Below, one piece after another: positions 1 to 7,575 of a DNA stretch of 15,771 bases. The stretch comes from CAISIP01 sp043759735 (lineage in GTDB: Bacteria; Pseudomonadota; Gammaproteobacteria; Burkholderiales; Burkholderiaceae_C). The stretch lies in contig JAYUQC010000047.1 of the NCBI GenBank assembly GCA_043759735.1, positions 1 to 15,771 on the forward strand. The letters are read 5' to 3'. The first letter of the stretch is position 1; each line of letters opens with the position of its first letter. Under the pieces are notes generated by a model. The model had not been told where the DNA came from, made no database searches, and saw nothing but the letters and a program-made list of their open reading frames with translations. The translations under genes and the position numbers were made by a program.

Positions 1-782
1 GCCTGGGCGCGGCGCGCCAACTCGGGCAGGATATCGGCGGCATTGCCCAGCAGGCCGACCGAGACCGTGCGTTTTTGCGCGGCGTAGGTCTTGATGCGCG
101 CGAGCGCGTCGTCCAGGTCGCTTGCCTGCTCGTCCAGGTAGCGCGAACGCAGGCGAAAGTCGATGCGCGACTGCTGGCACTCGATGTTCAGCGAGCTGGC
201 CCCGGCAAAGCTGGCCGCCAGCGGTTGCGCACCGCCCATGCCGCCCAGCCCGGCGGTGAGCACCCAGCGGCCAGCTAGATCGCCGCCGTAATGCTGGCGT
301 CCGGCTTCGACAAAGGTTTCGTAGGTGCCCTGCACGATGCCCTGGCTGCCAATGTAGATCCAGGAGCCGGCCGTCATCTGGCCGTACATCATCAGGCCCT
401 TGCGATCGAGCTCATGGAAATGCTCCCAGGTGGCCCACTTGGGCACCAGATTGGAATTGGCGATCAGCACCCGCGGCGCATCGACATGCGACTTGAACAC
501 GCCCACCGGCTTGCCGGACTGCACCAGCAGTGTCTCGTCTTCCTGCAGCGCGCGCAGACTCGACAGGATGGCCTCGAAACAATCCCAGTTGCGCGCCGCC
601 TTGCCGATGCCGCCGTACACCACCAGAGCATCCGGGTTCTCGGCCACTTCCGGGTCCAGGTTGTTCTGCACCATGCGGTAAGCGGCTTCGATCAGCCAGT
701 TCTTGCAGCTCAGTTCCGTGCCGCGCGGGGCCCGCACCGGGCGGGCCTTGGCACTGTGGTGGACGATCGACAGATCAGACAT
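1..782 (-). CDS. hutU: Urocanate hydratase (urocanase), N-terminal part, runs off the left edge
   Basis: HutU is a cytosolic enzyme that uses tightly bound NAD+ to hydrate urocanate to imidazolonepropionate, the second step of histidine breakdown. About 260 codons are visible; the family is about 555 residues, so the C-terminal half lies beyond the window. Reading leftward, the protein opens MSDLSIVHHSAKARPVRAPR and contains hallmark stretches such as VVYGGIGKAARNWDCF, QSGKPVGVFKSH, NSNLVPKWATWEHF, MYGQMTAGSWIYIGSQGI and the NAD-binding LTAGLGGMGGAQPLA. The start at 782 is supported by a strong Shine-Dalgarno AAGGAG on the minus strand (789-794). The gene is divergent from hutC, and the two share one palindromic control region. 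hutH is not visible and may lie further left. The family assignment is very secure. Confidence 0.97.
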   Translation of the reverse strand, partial: MSDLSIVHHSAKARPVRAPRGTELSCKNWLIEAAYRMVQNNLDPEVAENPDALVVYGGIGKAARNWDCFEAILSSLRALQEDETLLVQSGKPVGVFKSHVDAPRVLIANSNLVPKWATWEHFHELDRKGLMMYGQMTAGSWIYIGSQGIVQGTYETFVEAGRQHYGGDLAGRWVLTAGLGGMGGAQPLAASFAGASSLNIECQQSRIDFRLRSRYLDEQASDLDDALARIKTYAAQKRTVSVGLLGNAADILPELARRAQ

Positions 783-788
783 TGCAAT

Positions 789-794
789 CTCCTT
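789..794 (-). promoter_or_regulatory. Ribosome binding site of hutU
   Basis: The minus strand reads AAGGAG six bases before the hutU ATG at 782. It is the strongest Shine-Dalgarno match seen in the hut locus and fixes the hutU start. Confidence 0.75.
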
Positions 795-841
795 CAGATG
801 GGTCATGGGCGAAAGCGCATGGCCGGCAGTTTACTGTCAGC

Positions 842-870
842 AGTCTACTTGACTAGACAAGTCTATGCAA
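842..870 (-). promoter_or_regulatory. Predicted sigma-70 promoter of hutU
   Basis: On the minus strand TTGCAT (870-865) is followed after exactly 17 bases by TAGACT (847-842). This gives a start of transcription near 835 and a leader of about 50 bases. The -10 box coincides with the outer arm of the palindrome, so a repressor bound there would block it. It mirrors the hutC promoter on the other strand. This is a prediction from sequence only. Confidence 0.6.
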
Positions 871-876
871 GTAGAC
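843..876. promoter_or_regulatory. Probable HutC operator: two tandem GTCTA-N6-TAGAC palindromes
   Basis: Four half sites lie in order: GTCTA 843-847, TAGAC 854-858, GTCTA 861-865, TAGAC 872-876. They form two dyads, GTCTACTTGACTAGAC and GTCTATGCAAGTAGAC, whose centres are 18 bases apart. They sit within a larger perfect inverted repeat with 11-base arms, 841-851 and 868-878. GntR/HutC-family regulators bind short AT-cored palindromes as dimers. The position between hutU and hutC, covering both predicted promoters, makes this the natural HutC site. The assignment to HutC is inferred from context. Confidence 0.7.
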
Positions 877-877
877 T
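849..877 (+). promoter_or_regulatory. Predicted sigma-70 promoter of hutCDIGF
   Basis: TTGACT (849-854) and TAGACT (872-877) are separated by 17 bases, a near-consensus spacing. This would start transcription near 884, about 24 bases before the hutC ATG. Both boxes overlap the operator half sites. The promoter would serve hutC and the four genes behind it, giving autoregulation if HutC represses it. Confidence 0.6.
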
Positions 878-907
878 GTTGCCCATCGGCGCAAGAATGA
901 CCTGTCC

Positions 908-1657
908 ATGCCAGCCACGCACACAGACCCCGCCACCGGCAAGTTGCCCACGGCATCGGCACGGGCGCCCTATGCCCGGGTCAAGGCCCATCTCAAGCAG
1001 GGATTGTCCGACGGACGCTGGCCGCCCGAGACCCTGATGCCGTCCGAATCCGAACTGGTGGCGCAATTCGGAGTCAGCCGCATGACCGTGACGCGGGCAT
1101 TGCGCGAACTGCAAAGCGAGGGCCTGCTCAACCGGGTGCAGGGTCTGGGCACCTATGCGGCGCACCTGGCCCCGGTGTCGTCGAGCCTGACGATACGCGA
1201 TCTGCATGCGGAAATCACCGCGCGCGGGCACCAGCATCATGCCGTCGTCCACCTGTCGCGGCAGGAAGCGTGCAGTGCAACACTGGGGTCCAAACTCGGT
1301 CTTTCCGTCGGTGCGCCGGTATTCCACACGCTGATCGTGCACCATGAAAATGGTGTACCACTGCAGTGCGAGGACCGCTACGTCAATCCCGCCTGCGCGC
1401 CAGATTACCTGCAGGCCGATTTCACCCGCATCACGCCAACCCACTACCTGCTCGACGTGGCACCCCTGTGGGAGGCGCAGTACGCGATCGAAGCGGGCAG
1501 GCCGACGGCGCAAGAGGCACGTCTGCTGGGCATCAGCCGCACGGAGCCCTGCCTGGTGGTCCTGCGGCGTACCGTCAATCGCGAGGTTCCCATCACCCTG
1601 GTGCGGCTGGTGCATCCCGGCGCGCGCTACCGCCTGGAAGGCCAGTTCAAGCCATGA
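908..1657 (+). CDS. hutC: Histidine utilisation repressor, GntR family
   Basis: HutC is a cytosolic transcriptional repressor that normally leaves DNA when urocanate binds its C-terminal domain. The 249-residue protein has an N-terminal winged helix-turn-helix at about residues 18-85, with the GntR signature PSESELVAQFGVSRMTVTRA followed by LRELQSEGLLNRVQGLGTY. A UTRA ligand domain follows at about 95-245, with VGAPVFHTLIVHHENGVPLQCEDRYVN-type sequence up to YRLEGQF at the end. The length is typical of the family. The start at 908 has no strong Shine-Dalgarno, but it gives the normal N-terminus. Its stop overlaps the hutD start (ATGA, 1654-1657), so hutD is probably translationally coupled. 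The operator in front of it suggests it represses itself, hutU and the genes downstream. Confidence 0.95.
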   Translation: MPATHTDPATGKLPTASARAPYARVKAHLKQGLSDGRWPPETLMPSESELVAQFGVSRMTVTRALRELQSEGLLNRVQGLGTYAAHLAPVSSSLTIRDLHAEITARGHQHHAVVHLSRQEACSATLGSKLGLSVGAPVFHTLIVHHENGVPLQCEDRYVNPACAPDYLQADFTRITPTHYLLDVAPLWEAQYAIEAGRPTAQEARLLGISRTEPCLVVLRRTVNREVPITLVRLVHPGARYRLEGQFKP

Positions 1658-2352
1658 GCCGAAGGGCCGCTCCCAAGGCGAATCCCGGAGTGCGCAGCAC
1701 GCAGGGTGGTCCAGAAGGCCGAAGGGCCGCTCCCAAGGCGAATCCCGGAGTGCGCAGCACGCAGGATTGTGCAGAGAGCCGACTTCTGATCGCCGCCCAA
1801 TCCGTTGCACCACAGGCCTGGCGCAATGGCGGTGGCCAGACCCGGGAACTGCTGGCATGGCCACGGCAGGGACCGTGGCAACTGCGCATCAGCCGGGCCG
1901 ACATCGGCGCCGACGGCCCGTTCTCCGCCTTTCCCGGCGTCACGCGCTGGTTCTCGGTGCTCGAAGGCCGCGGCGTGGCCCTGACCTTCCAGGGCAAGCG
2001 GCATCTGGTGGATGCAACGGGCGATGCGTTGTGTTTCGACGGAGCATGGGCCCCCGACTGCACCCTGCTGGACGGCCCGACCCAGGATCTCAACCTGATG
2101 GCTATCGGCGGCGTTTCGGTCTTGCGCAAGGTCGCGGCCGGCGATCCGTGGGACGACGGATTCCGCATGCGCGGCCTGTACACCACAACCGCCGGTCACT
2201 GGCATGGTCCACAGGACGCATGCGCAGTCCAGGCCCACAGCCTGTTGTGGGAACCGGCCAGCGTGCCCGGAGCCTGGACCTTTACGCCCAGCTGCCATAC
2301 CCACCCCGCATCAGGCAGTGCCTGGTGGCTGGGATTTACCCCTGAGGACTGA
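1654..2352 (+). CDS. hutD: HutD family protein with repeat-derived N-terminal extension
   Basis: HutD is a small cupin-like protein found in hut operons. It has no settled enzymatic role; a governor-like part in keeping histidine breakdown in check has been proposed for Pseudomonas. The 232-residue product carries the family opening LLIAAQSVAPQAWRNGGGQT at about residue 44, then RELLAWP, LRISRADI, GPFSAFPGVTRWFSVLEG and the closing FTPSCHTHPASGSAWWLGFT-type segment. Residues 3-42 come from two in-frame 60-bp repeats, each reading RRAAPKANPGVRSTQ. Without them the gene would begin MSRLLIAAQSVAPQ, a normal HutD start. The ATG overlaps the hutC stop, and hutI follows 4 bases later. Whether the extension is tolerated, cleaved or harmful cannot be told from sequence. 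Confidence 0.9.
   Translation: MSRRAAPKANPGVRSTQGGPEGRRAAPKANPGVRSTQDCAESRLLIAAQSVAPQAWRNGGGQTRELLAWPRQGPWQLRISRADIGADGPFSAFPGVTRWFSVLEGRGVALTFQGKRHLVDATGDALCFDGAWAPDCTLLDGPTQDLNLMAIGGVSVLRKVAAGDPWDDGFRMRGLYTTTAGHWHGPQDACAVQAHSLLWEPASVPGAWTFTPSCHTHPASGSAWWLGFTPED
1656..1775 (+). repeat. Tandem 2 x 60-bp in-frame repeat at the hutD start codon
   Basis: Unit 1 is 1656-1715 and unit 2 is 1716-1775. 48 bases are identical between copies (1658-1705 and 1718-1765), including GGGCCGCTCCCAAGGCG and AGTGCGCAGCACGCAGG; the last 12 bases of each unit have drifted. The 120-bp block is flanked by a perfect 7-base direct repeat GAGCCGA (1656-1662 and 1776-1782), like a target duplication. It adds 40 codons to hutD without shifting frame. 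It is related to the repeat at 11756-11885. Confidence 0.9.
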
Positions 2353-2356
2353 CCCT

Positions 2357-3574
2357 ATGCAGAGCACGACCCTATGGCGCAATGCCCGATTGGCGACGCT
2401 GGCCGACGATGCCGACTGGGGCCTGGTGGACGATGGCGCGCTGCTGGTGCAAGACGACCGACTGGCCTGGGTCGGAGCGTTGGACGATCTACCGGACCCA
2501 CTGCGCGAGCATGTCGGTGCAGTGCACGACCTGGGCGGCGCGCTGGTCACGCCCGGCCTGGTCGATTGCCACACCCACCTGGTGTACGGCGGGCAACGCG
2601 CGGCTGAATTCGAGATGCGGCTGCAAGGGGTAGGCTACGCGGAGATCGCGCGTGCTGGCGGCGGTATCCGCTCCACGGTGGCGGCCACCCGCGCGGCCAG
2701 CGATGCGACACTGCTGTCCGGTGCGCGCCAGCGTGCGACGACGCTGATGGCCGAGGGTGTGACAACGCTGGAGATCAAATCAGGCTATGGCCTGAGCCTG
2801 CTCGATGAAAGCCGCTGTCTGAGCGTTGCGCGCCAACTCGGGCGAGCATTGCCGCTGACCATCTGCACAACCTTCCTCGCCGCCCATGCCGTGCCGCCGG
2901 AGTTCGATGGGCGAGCCGACGACTACATCACCGCCGTCTGTTCCTGGATGCCGGCGCTGCATGCCGCCGGGCTGATCGACGCAGTCGACGCGTTCTGCGA
3001 GAACATCGCCTTTACGCCGGCCCAGACACGGCGCGTCTTCGTGGCCGCGCGCGCGCTGGGCTTGCCGGTCAAGATCCACGCCGAGCAATTGAGCGACCAG
3101 GATGGCGCTGCGCTGGCGGCCGAGTTTGGCGCGCTGTCGTGCGACCACCTCGAATACCTGAGCGATGCCGGCGTCGACGCGATGCGAGCCAGCGGCTCGG
3201 TGGCGGTGTTGTTGCCCGGCGCCTTTTATTTTCTGCGCGAAACCCAGTTGCCGCCGATTGCACAACTGCGCACGCAGCAGGTTCCCATCGCGCTGGCCAG
3301 TGACCATAATCCCGGCTCCAGTCCCGGCCTGTCCCTGCTGCTGATGGCCAACATGGCCTGTACGCTGTTTCGCATGACGCCGCTGGAAGCCGTCACCGGC
3401 ATCACCACCCACGCAGCGCGGGCCCTGGGACTGACCGACCGGGGCCGGTTGGTGCCTGGCATGCGCGCCGATTTCGCGGTCTGGGACCTGGAACATCCCA
3501 ACGAACTGGCCTACTGGTTTGGCCGCAACCCCTGCCGACGCGTCATTGCTGCGGGCCTTGAAAGAACCCCATGA
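2357..3574 (+). CDS. hutI: Imidazolonepropionase
   Basis: HutI is a metal-dependent amidohydrolase that opens imidazolone-5-propionate to N-formimino-L-glutamate, step three of histidine breakdown, in the cytosol. The 405-residue protein has the usual length. Metal ligands are visible: H72 and H74 in VDCHTHLVYGG, H241 in KIHAEQLSDQDG, and D316 in ALASDHNPGSSPG. Other signatures are EFEMRLQGVGYAEIARAGGG at 84-103, EIKSGYGL at 139-146 and DHLEYLSD at 263-270. The start MQSTTLWRNARL was chosen over longer forms because it lies just 4 bases after the hutD stop with TGAGGA 8 bases upstream, and it matches family N-termini. Its stop overlaps the hutG start (ATGA). Confidence 0.97.
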   Translation: MQSTTLWRNARLATLADDADWGLVDDGALLVQDDRLAWVGALDDLPDPLREHVGAVHDLGGALVTPGLVDCHTHLVYGGQRAAEFEMRLQGVGYAEIARAGGGIRSTVAATRAASDATLLSGARQRATTLMAEGVTTLEIKSGYGLSLLDESRCLSVARQLGRALPLTICTTFLAAHAVPPEFDGRADDYITAVCSWMPALHAAGLIDAVDAFCENIAFTPAQTRRVFVAARALGLPVKIHAEQLSDQDGAALAAEFGALSCDHLEYLSDAGVDAMRASGSVAVLLPGAFYFLRETQLPPIAQLRTQQVPIALASDHNPGSSPGLSLLLMANMACTLFRMTPLEAVTGITTHAARALGLTDRGRLVPGMRADFAVWDLEHPNELAYWFGRNPCRRVIAAGLERTP

Positions 3575-4371
3575 GCAGCGCGGTCTGCACCCTCACACCG
3601 GGCACGGGCACGGTGCTGATCAGCGTGCCCCATGTCGGCACGCGCATACCCGAAGACCTGGCGCAGCGCTACCTGCCACGTGCGCTGCAGGTTGAAGACA
3701 CGGACTGGCACCTGGAGCAGCTCTATGCGTTTGCCACTGCGATGGGTGCCGGCCTGATCGTGCCGCGTTACTCACGTTTCGTGATCGACCTGAACCGCGC
3801 GCCGGACAACGCGCCAATGTATGCCGGCGCCAACAACACGGAGCTCTGCCCTACCCGGTTTTTTACCGGTGACCCGATCTACCACGAGGGCCGCGCGCCC
3901 GACGCCGTTGAGATCGCGCGGCGCCGCACCACTTATTGGCAGCCCTACCATGATGCGTTGGACCAGGAGCTGGCGCGCATCAAGGCGCGCCACGGCCATG
4001 CGATCTTGTTCGATGGCCACAGCATCAAATCGACGCTGCCCTGGTTGTTCGAGGGCAAACTGCCCGACCTGAACCTGGGAACCGCCACCGGAAACAGTTG
4101 TGCACCAGGCTTGCGCAACCAGCTGTCGCAGGTGCTGCAGGCCCAGACCGGGTTCACCCAGGTGACCGACGGCCGCTTCAAGGGCGGCCATATCACGCGC
4201 CATTTCGGTCGTCCGGCCGCGGGCCGGCATGCAATCCAGCTTGAGATGTGCTGGAGCACCTACATGCAGGAGTCGCCGCCGTACCGGGTCGACTCCGCGC
4301 GCGCAGCTCGACTTGAACCGCTGCTGCGCGCGCTGGTGCAGACCATGCTCGACTGGACTCCCGATGCCTGA
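3571..4371 (+). CDS. hutG: N-formylglutamate deformylase
   Basis: This enzyme hydrolyses N-formyl-L-glutamate to glutamate and formate, the last step of the five-step hut route. The 266-residue product matches the N-formylglutamate amidohydrolase family: ISVPHVGTRIP at 17-27, VEDTDWHLEQLY at 41-52, VIDLNRAPDNAPMYAG at 71-86, ILFDGHSIKSTLPWLF at 145-160, and a late DGRFKGGHITRHFGRP motif at 200-215. Histidines H21, H47 and H207 are likely metal or catalytic residues by family analogy. Pairing with hutF next door shows this is the deformylase and not the unrelated formiminoglutamase also called HutG. It overlaps hutI by 4 bases and hutF by 8. Confidence 0.95.
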   Translation: MSSAVCTLTPGTGTVLISVPHVGTRIPEDLAQRYLPRALQVEDTDWHLEQLYAFATAMGAGLIVPRYSRFVIDLNRAPDNAPMYAGANNTELCPTRFFTGDPIYHEGRAPDAVEIARRRTTYWQPYHDALDQELARIKARHGHAILFDGHSIKSTLPWLFEGKLPDLNLGTATGNSCAPGLRNQLSQVLQAQTGFTQVTDGRFKGGHITRHFGRPAAGRHAIQLEMCWSTYMQESPPYRVDSARAARLEPLLRALVQTMLDWTPDA

Positions 4372-5752
4372 ACACAGCCTATGGGCCGAACAGGCCTGGA
4401 TCGATGGCCGCTGGCAACATGCGGTGCTGTTCGATGTCGATGCACAGGGCTGCTGGAGCCGCATTGAAAGCGGCATCACGGCTCCCCCGGCGCATGCCCG
4501 GCATCTGCCCGGCCCGGTACTGCCGAGTCTGGTGGACGCGCACAGCCATGCGTTTCAGCGTGCCTTCGTCGGCCTGTCGGAACGCCGCGCCTCGGCGTCC
4601 GACGATTTCTGGTCCTGGCGCGAGCGCATGTACCAGGTGGCGCTGCGCATCACGCCCGAGCAGATGCAGGCGGTGGCGGCACAGCTGTACCTGGAGCTGC
4701 TGCGCGGCGGTTTTACCCAGGTCTGCGAATTCCACTACCTGCACCATGCGCCCTCGGGCCAGCGCTATCCGGATCCGGCGCAGATGTGCTGGGCGCTGGC
4801 GGACGCGGCGCAACACGCCGGCATGGGCCTGACATTGCTGCCGGTGTTGTACCAGCGTGCCGGCTTCGAACGGCCCGTGTTGCAGGACGACCAGCGCCGC
4901 TTCGCCGGCACGCCCGCACTGGTGATGGAACTTGCACGTGCCGCGCACACCAGTGGCCGCCGGCATCTGAACGCCGGGGTCGCGATCCACTCGCTGCGCG
5001 CGGCGAGCCTGCCTGGCATCCAGGACCTGTTGGGCCAGGTCGGTGACGAGGATCTGCCGATCCACCTGCATATTGCCGAGCAGACCGGCGAGGTCGACGA
5101 CTGCATCAAGACCACCGGCCAGCGCCCGATCCAATACCTGTGCGACACACTGGCGCCCGATGCCCGCTGGCAACTGGTGCATGCGACCCATGCCAGCGCC
5201 AGCGAGATCGACGCCGTCGCCCGTTGCGGCGCCGGCATCGTGATCTGCCCGGCCACCGAAGCCAACCTGGGCGACGGCCTGACCGACCTGGCCGGCTGGC
5301 TCGCGGCGGGTGTTCCCATGGCGATCGGGTCCGACAGCCATGTCGTGCGCAACTGGCCCGAGGAGCTGCGCTGGCTCGAATACGGGCAACGCCTGCTGCA
5401 CCGCAGGCGCAACGTGGCCGCCGCTCCGGGCGTGCAGGACTCGACGGCCGCCCGATTGTTCGACGCTGCGTTGACGGCAGGTGCATGTGCAAGTGGAAAG
5501 TCGCAGTGGGGACTGGTGCGCGGCGCACGGGCCGATGCGCTGGTACTCGATACCCGCTCGGCGGGACAACTCGGCGTGCCGTCCAGCCACCGGCTCGACG
5601 CATTGGTCTTTGCCGGCACGGAGCCCGTCATGCGCGAAGTGCTGGTGGCCGGCGAGCAGGTGCTGCGGGACGGCCGGCATCGCAATCAGGATGCGATCGG
5701 CCAAGCGTTCACGCAGGCTATGCAGGCCCTGTGGAGCGACTCGGCGCGCTGA
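4364..5752 (+). CDS. hutF: Formimidoylglutamate deiminase
   Basis: HutF is a zinc-type amidohydrolase that releases ammonia from N-formimino-L-glutamate to give N-formyl-L-glutamate, the substrate of HutG. The start MPEHSLWAEQAWIDG gives 462 residues, the normal size, and overlaps the hutG stop by 8 bases. Ligand motifs are H60 and H62 in LPSLVDAHSHAFQRAFVGLS, H236 in LPIHLHIAEQTGEVDDC, H276 in LVHATHAS, and D324 in MAIGSDSHVVRNWPEELRWL. The last motif is characteristic of HutF among related deaminases. It is the last gene of hutCDIGF; a 6-base hairpin lies just behind it, but it has no T-tract. Confidence 0.96.
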   Translation: MPEHSLWAEQAWIDGRWQHAVLFDVDAQGCWSRIESGITAPPAHARHLPGPVLPSLVDAHSHAFQRAFVGLSERRASASDDFWSWRERMYQVALRITPEQMQAVAAQLYLELLRGGFTQVCEFHYLHHAPSGQRYPDPAQMCWALADAAQHAGMGLTLLPVLYQRAGFERPVLQDDQRRFAGTPALVMELARAAHTSGRRHLNAGVAIHSLRAASLPGIQDLLGQVGDEDLPIHLHIAEQTGEVDDCIKTTGQRPIQYLCDTLAPDARWQLVHATHASASEIDAVARCGAGIVICPATEANLGDGLTDLAGWLAAGVPMAIGSDSHVVRNWPEELRWLEYGQRLLHRRRNVAAAPGVQDSTAARLFDAALTAGACASGKSQWGLVRGARADALVLDTRSAGQLGVPSSHRLDALVFAGTEPVMREVLVAGEQVLRDGRHRNQDAIGQAFTQAMQALWSDSAR

Positions 5753-5810
5753 CACCGCGTTGCACAACTATCAGGCGGCCATTGCCACCGTGGCGCTGGC
5801 TCCGTGGCAG

Positions 5811-5990
5811 TCAGGGCGTGTGGCCGCGGCGGCTCTTGCGCTGGTGCGATGGCGGTTTGCGCGCGGTTGGCGACCGGTCCTTGCGGCGGCGCCCCAGTGC
5901 CAACAGCAACCCGAGCACCAACAAGGCCAGTATCAGCAGCGTGTAAAAGCCGCGGGACTGAAGCCATTGCGCTAATTCACTGTCGGGCAT
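5811..5990 (-). CDS. Small single-span membrane protein, unknown function
   Basis: This 59-residue ORF opens MPDSELAQWLQSRGFYTLL and then has one clear hydrophobic helix, about residues 16-33 (YTLLILALLVLGLLLALG). A strongly basic tail rich in R and K (RRRKDRS...RKSRRGHTP) follows. The layout is that of a small inner-membrane protein with its C-terminus in the cytoplasm by the positive-inside rule. The reading frame stays open upstream, so an earlier start near 6059 is possible. No clear Shine-Dalgarno is present. It faces hutF and is divergent from the antiporter leader. I do not recognise a family; it may be a genuine small gene or chance. Confidence 0.45.
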   Translation of the reverse strand: MPDSELAQWLQSRGFYTLLILALLVLGLLLALGRRRKDRSPTARKPPSHQRKSRRGHTP

Positions 5991-6117
5991 GGTAAAGGCC
6001 GCATCGGAGGGTTGCAGCGATTGTGCGCGAACTGCCGCTCCCGTTGCCCGCCGCACCATGACGCGGCATTGACCTACAGCGCAGCAGCACACGCCCGGCT
6101 ATGCTCGCGCACCAGGA

Positions 6118-6240
6118 TGAATTGCCGCCGCGCGCTCCGCGTTCGCTGCTCCCAAGGGGCTGTACCGTACCCTCTGCATGGCCGGGCGGCACCGACATGA
6201 CCCAACCAGGCGCACCGATGCAGCACCGTGGATTACGACG
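6118..6240 (+). ncRNA. Candidate structured leader RNA upstream of the Na+/H+ antiporter
   Basis: The stretch directly before the antiporter ATG (6241) has no convincing gene but looks structured. GCCGCC at 6124-6129 can pair with GGCGGC at 6185-6190, enclosing about 55 bases with G- and C-runs (GCTCCCAAGGGGCTG), a repeated GTACC and a CATG echoed downstream (ACATGACC). The antiporter start lacks a clear Shine-Dalgarno, which fits control through RNA structure. Ion-sensing leaders (Na+ and Li+ riboswitches, the latter first described as nhaA motifs) are known in front of antiporter genes. I cannot confirm that this leader belongs to any named class. Confidence 0.35.
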
Positions 6241-7536
6241 ATGACCAACGCACAGTGGTTTCTGCTGATCGGCGCCCTGCTGCTGTTCATGGGCCTGACC
6301 CGTTCCGTGCTGGAGCGCACGCCGGTGACATCGGCCATCATCTACCTGGCCGTCGGGCTGGTGGTCGGTCCGACCGCATTGCACCTGTTTCATTTCAATC
6401 CGCTGAAGGAATCGGCGCTGCTGAAGGTGCTGACCGAGGTGGCGGTGCTGATCTCGCTGTTTTCAGCGGGCATCAAGATGCCCGCACCATTCAATTTGTT
6501 GCGCTGGCGCGCGCCGATGTTGCTGGCCACGGTATCGATGGCCATCACCGTGGCGCTGGTGGCTGGCTTTGCGGTGCTGGTGTTGGGCCTGCCGCTGGGC
6601 GCAGGCGTGTTGCTGGGCGCGATCGTCGCACCGACGGATCCGGTGCTGGCAACCGATGTGCAGATCCGCCACCCTGGCGACCGTGACCTGCTGCGCTTTA
6701 ACCTGACCTGCGAAGCCGGCATGAACGATGGCAGCGCATTTCCATTCGTCGTGCTCGGACTGGGTCTGCTGGGCCTGCACGACCTTGGATCGTTCGGACT
6801 GCGCTGGGTACTGGTGGACGTCGTCTGGGCGACCGTGGGCGGCATCGGCATCGGTCTGCTCGCCGGCGCCGCCCTGGCCCGACTGTGCATGGTGTTGCGA
6901 CAAAATCCGCAACGCCGCACGTTGTTGGACGACTTTCTGGGCCTGGGTCTGATCGGCGTCGTGTATGGCGTATCCGTGATGGCCCATACCTGGGGCTTCC
7001 TGGCAGTTTTCTTTGCCGCCGTCGCGTTGCGCCAGACCGAACTCAGGCTGGCCGACGAGTGCCGCGCACTGACACCGCCAGACGAAGCACCCGCCGCATC
7101 GGCCAGCCAGCACCCGCAGTCCGACTATCTGGAACAGACCACGGTCAGCGCCGGCTCGCTGGTGTTCAAGGAACATCTGGAGCGCTTGTCCGAGCTCGTG
7201 CTGGTGCTGCTGGTCGGCGGCTCGCTGTACCTGGACTCATGGAGCTGGCCTGCGCTCGGCCTGGCGGTCTTCCTGTTCGTCGTGGCCCGCCCGCTCAGCG
7301 TCATGATCGCCTTGGCCGGCACCCGCACGCCATGGCGTGCGCTGGGCTTGATCGGCTGGTTCGGCGTGCGCGGCATCGGTTCGCTGTATTACCTGATGTA
7401 TGTGATCACGCATGGACTGCCCGAGCCGCTGGCATTGCAACTGGTGCAGATCACCCTGGTCGTGGTGGCGCTGTCGATCCTGCTCCATGGCACCAGCGTG
7501 AAACCCTTGCTCGGTCTGTTCTGGCGTCGGCACTGA
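6241..7536 (+). CDS. CPA1-family Na+(K+)/H+ antiporter
   Basis: This is a polytopic inner-membrane cation/proton exchanger of the monovalent cation:proton antiporter-1 type. The 431-residue protein is hydrophobic throughout, with about 11-13 helices. It has the discontinuous-helix motif APTDPVLATD at about 130-139 and the ion-binding CEAGMNDGSAFPF around N162-D163, as in NhaP-like exchangers. A hydrophilic loop at about 270-300 (DEAPAASASQHPQSDYLEQ) precedes the last helices, which carry GWFGVRGIGSLYYLMYV. The start at MTNAQWFLLIGALLL was chosen because it begins at the first helix; the upstream in-frame ATG at 6178 would add a polar non-homologous stretch that lies in the candidate leader RNA. 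The exact cation cannot be told. Confidence 0.9.
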   Translation: MTNAQWFLLIGALLLFMGLTRSVLERTPVTSAIIYLAVGLVVGPTALHLFHFNPLKESALLKVLTEVAVLISLFSAGIKMPAPFNLLRWRAPMLLATVSMAITVALVAGFAVLVLGLPLGAGVLLGAIVAPTDPVLATDVQIRHPGDRDLLRFNLTCEAGMNDGSAFPFVVLGLGLLGLHDLGSFGLRWVLVDVVWATVGGIGIGLLAGAALARLCMVLRQNPQRRTLLDDFLGLGLIGVVYGVSVMAHTWGFLAVFFAAVALRQTELRLADECRALTPPDEAPAASASQHPQSDYLEQTTVSAGSLVFKEHLERLSELVLVLLVGGSLYLDSWSWPALGLAVFLFVVARPLSVMIALAGTRTPWRALGLIGWFGVRGIGSLYYLMYVITHGLPEPLALQLVQITLVVVALSILLHGTSVKPLLGLFWRRH

Positions 7537-7575
7537 GGCGACCGGCCAGCCAGGCCAGCGACCGCAGCAGGACCG

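Noticed and set aside
4379..5767. A 462-codon minus-strand frame opposite hutF, and similar frames opposite hutI and hutG
   Set aside because: They mirror confirmed amidohydrolase genes and show only composition-driven sequence rich in R, Q and H.
5783..5809. TGCCAC...GTGGCA hairpin behind hutF as a terminator
   Set aside because: No T-run follows on either strand and competing pairings exist, so an intrinsic terminator cannot be supported.
6147..6159. GCTCCCAAGG shared between the antiporter leader and the hutD repeat, suggesting a third repeat copy
   Set aside because: The match is only about 10 bases, lacks the AGTGCGCAGCACG core, and is not at a stop/start junction.
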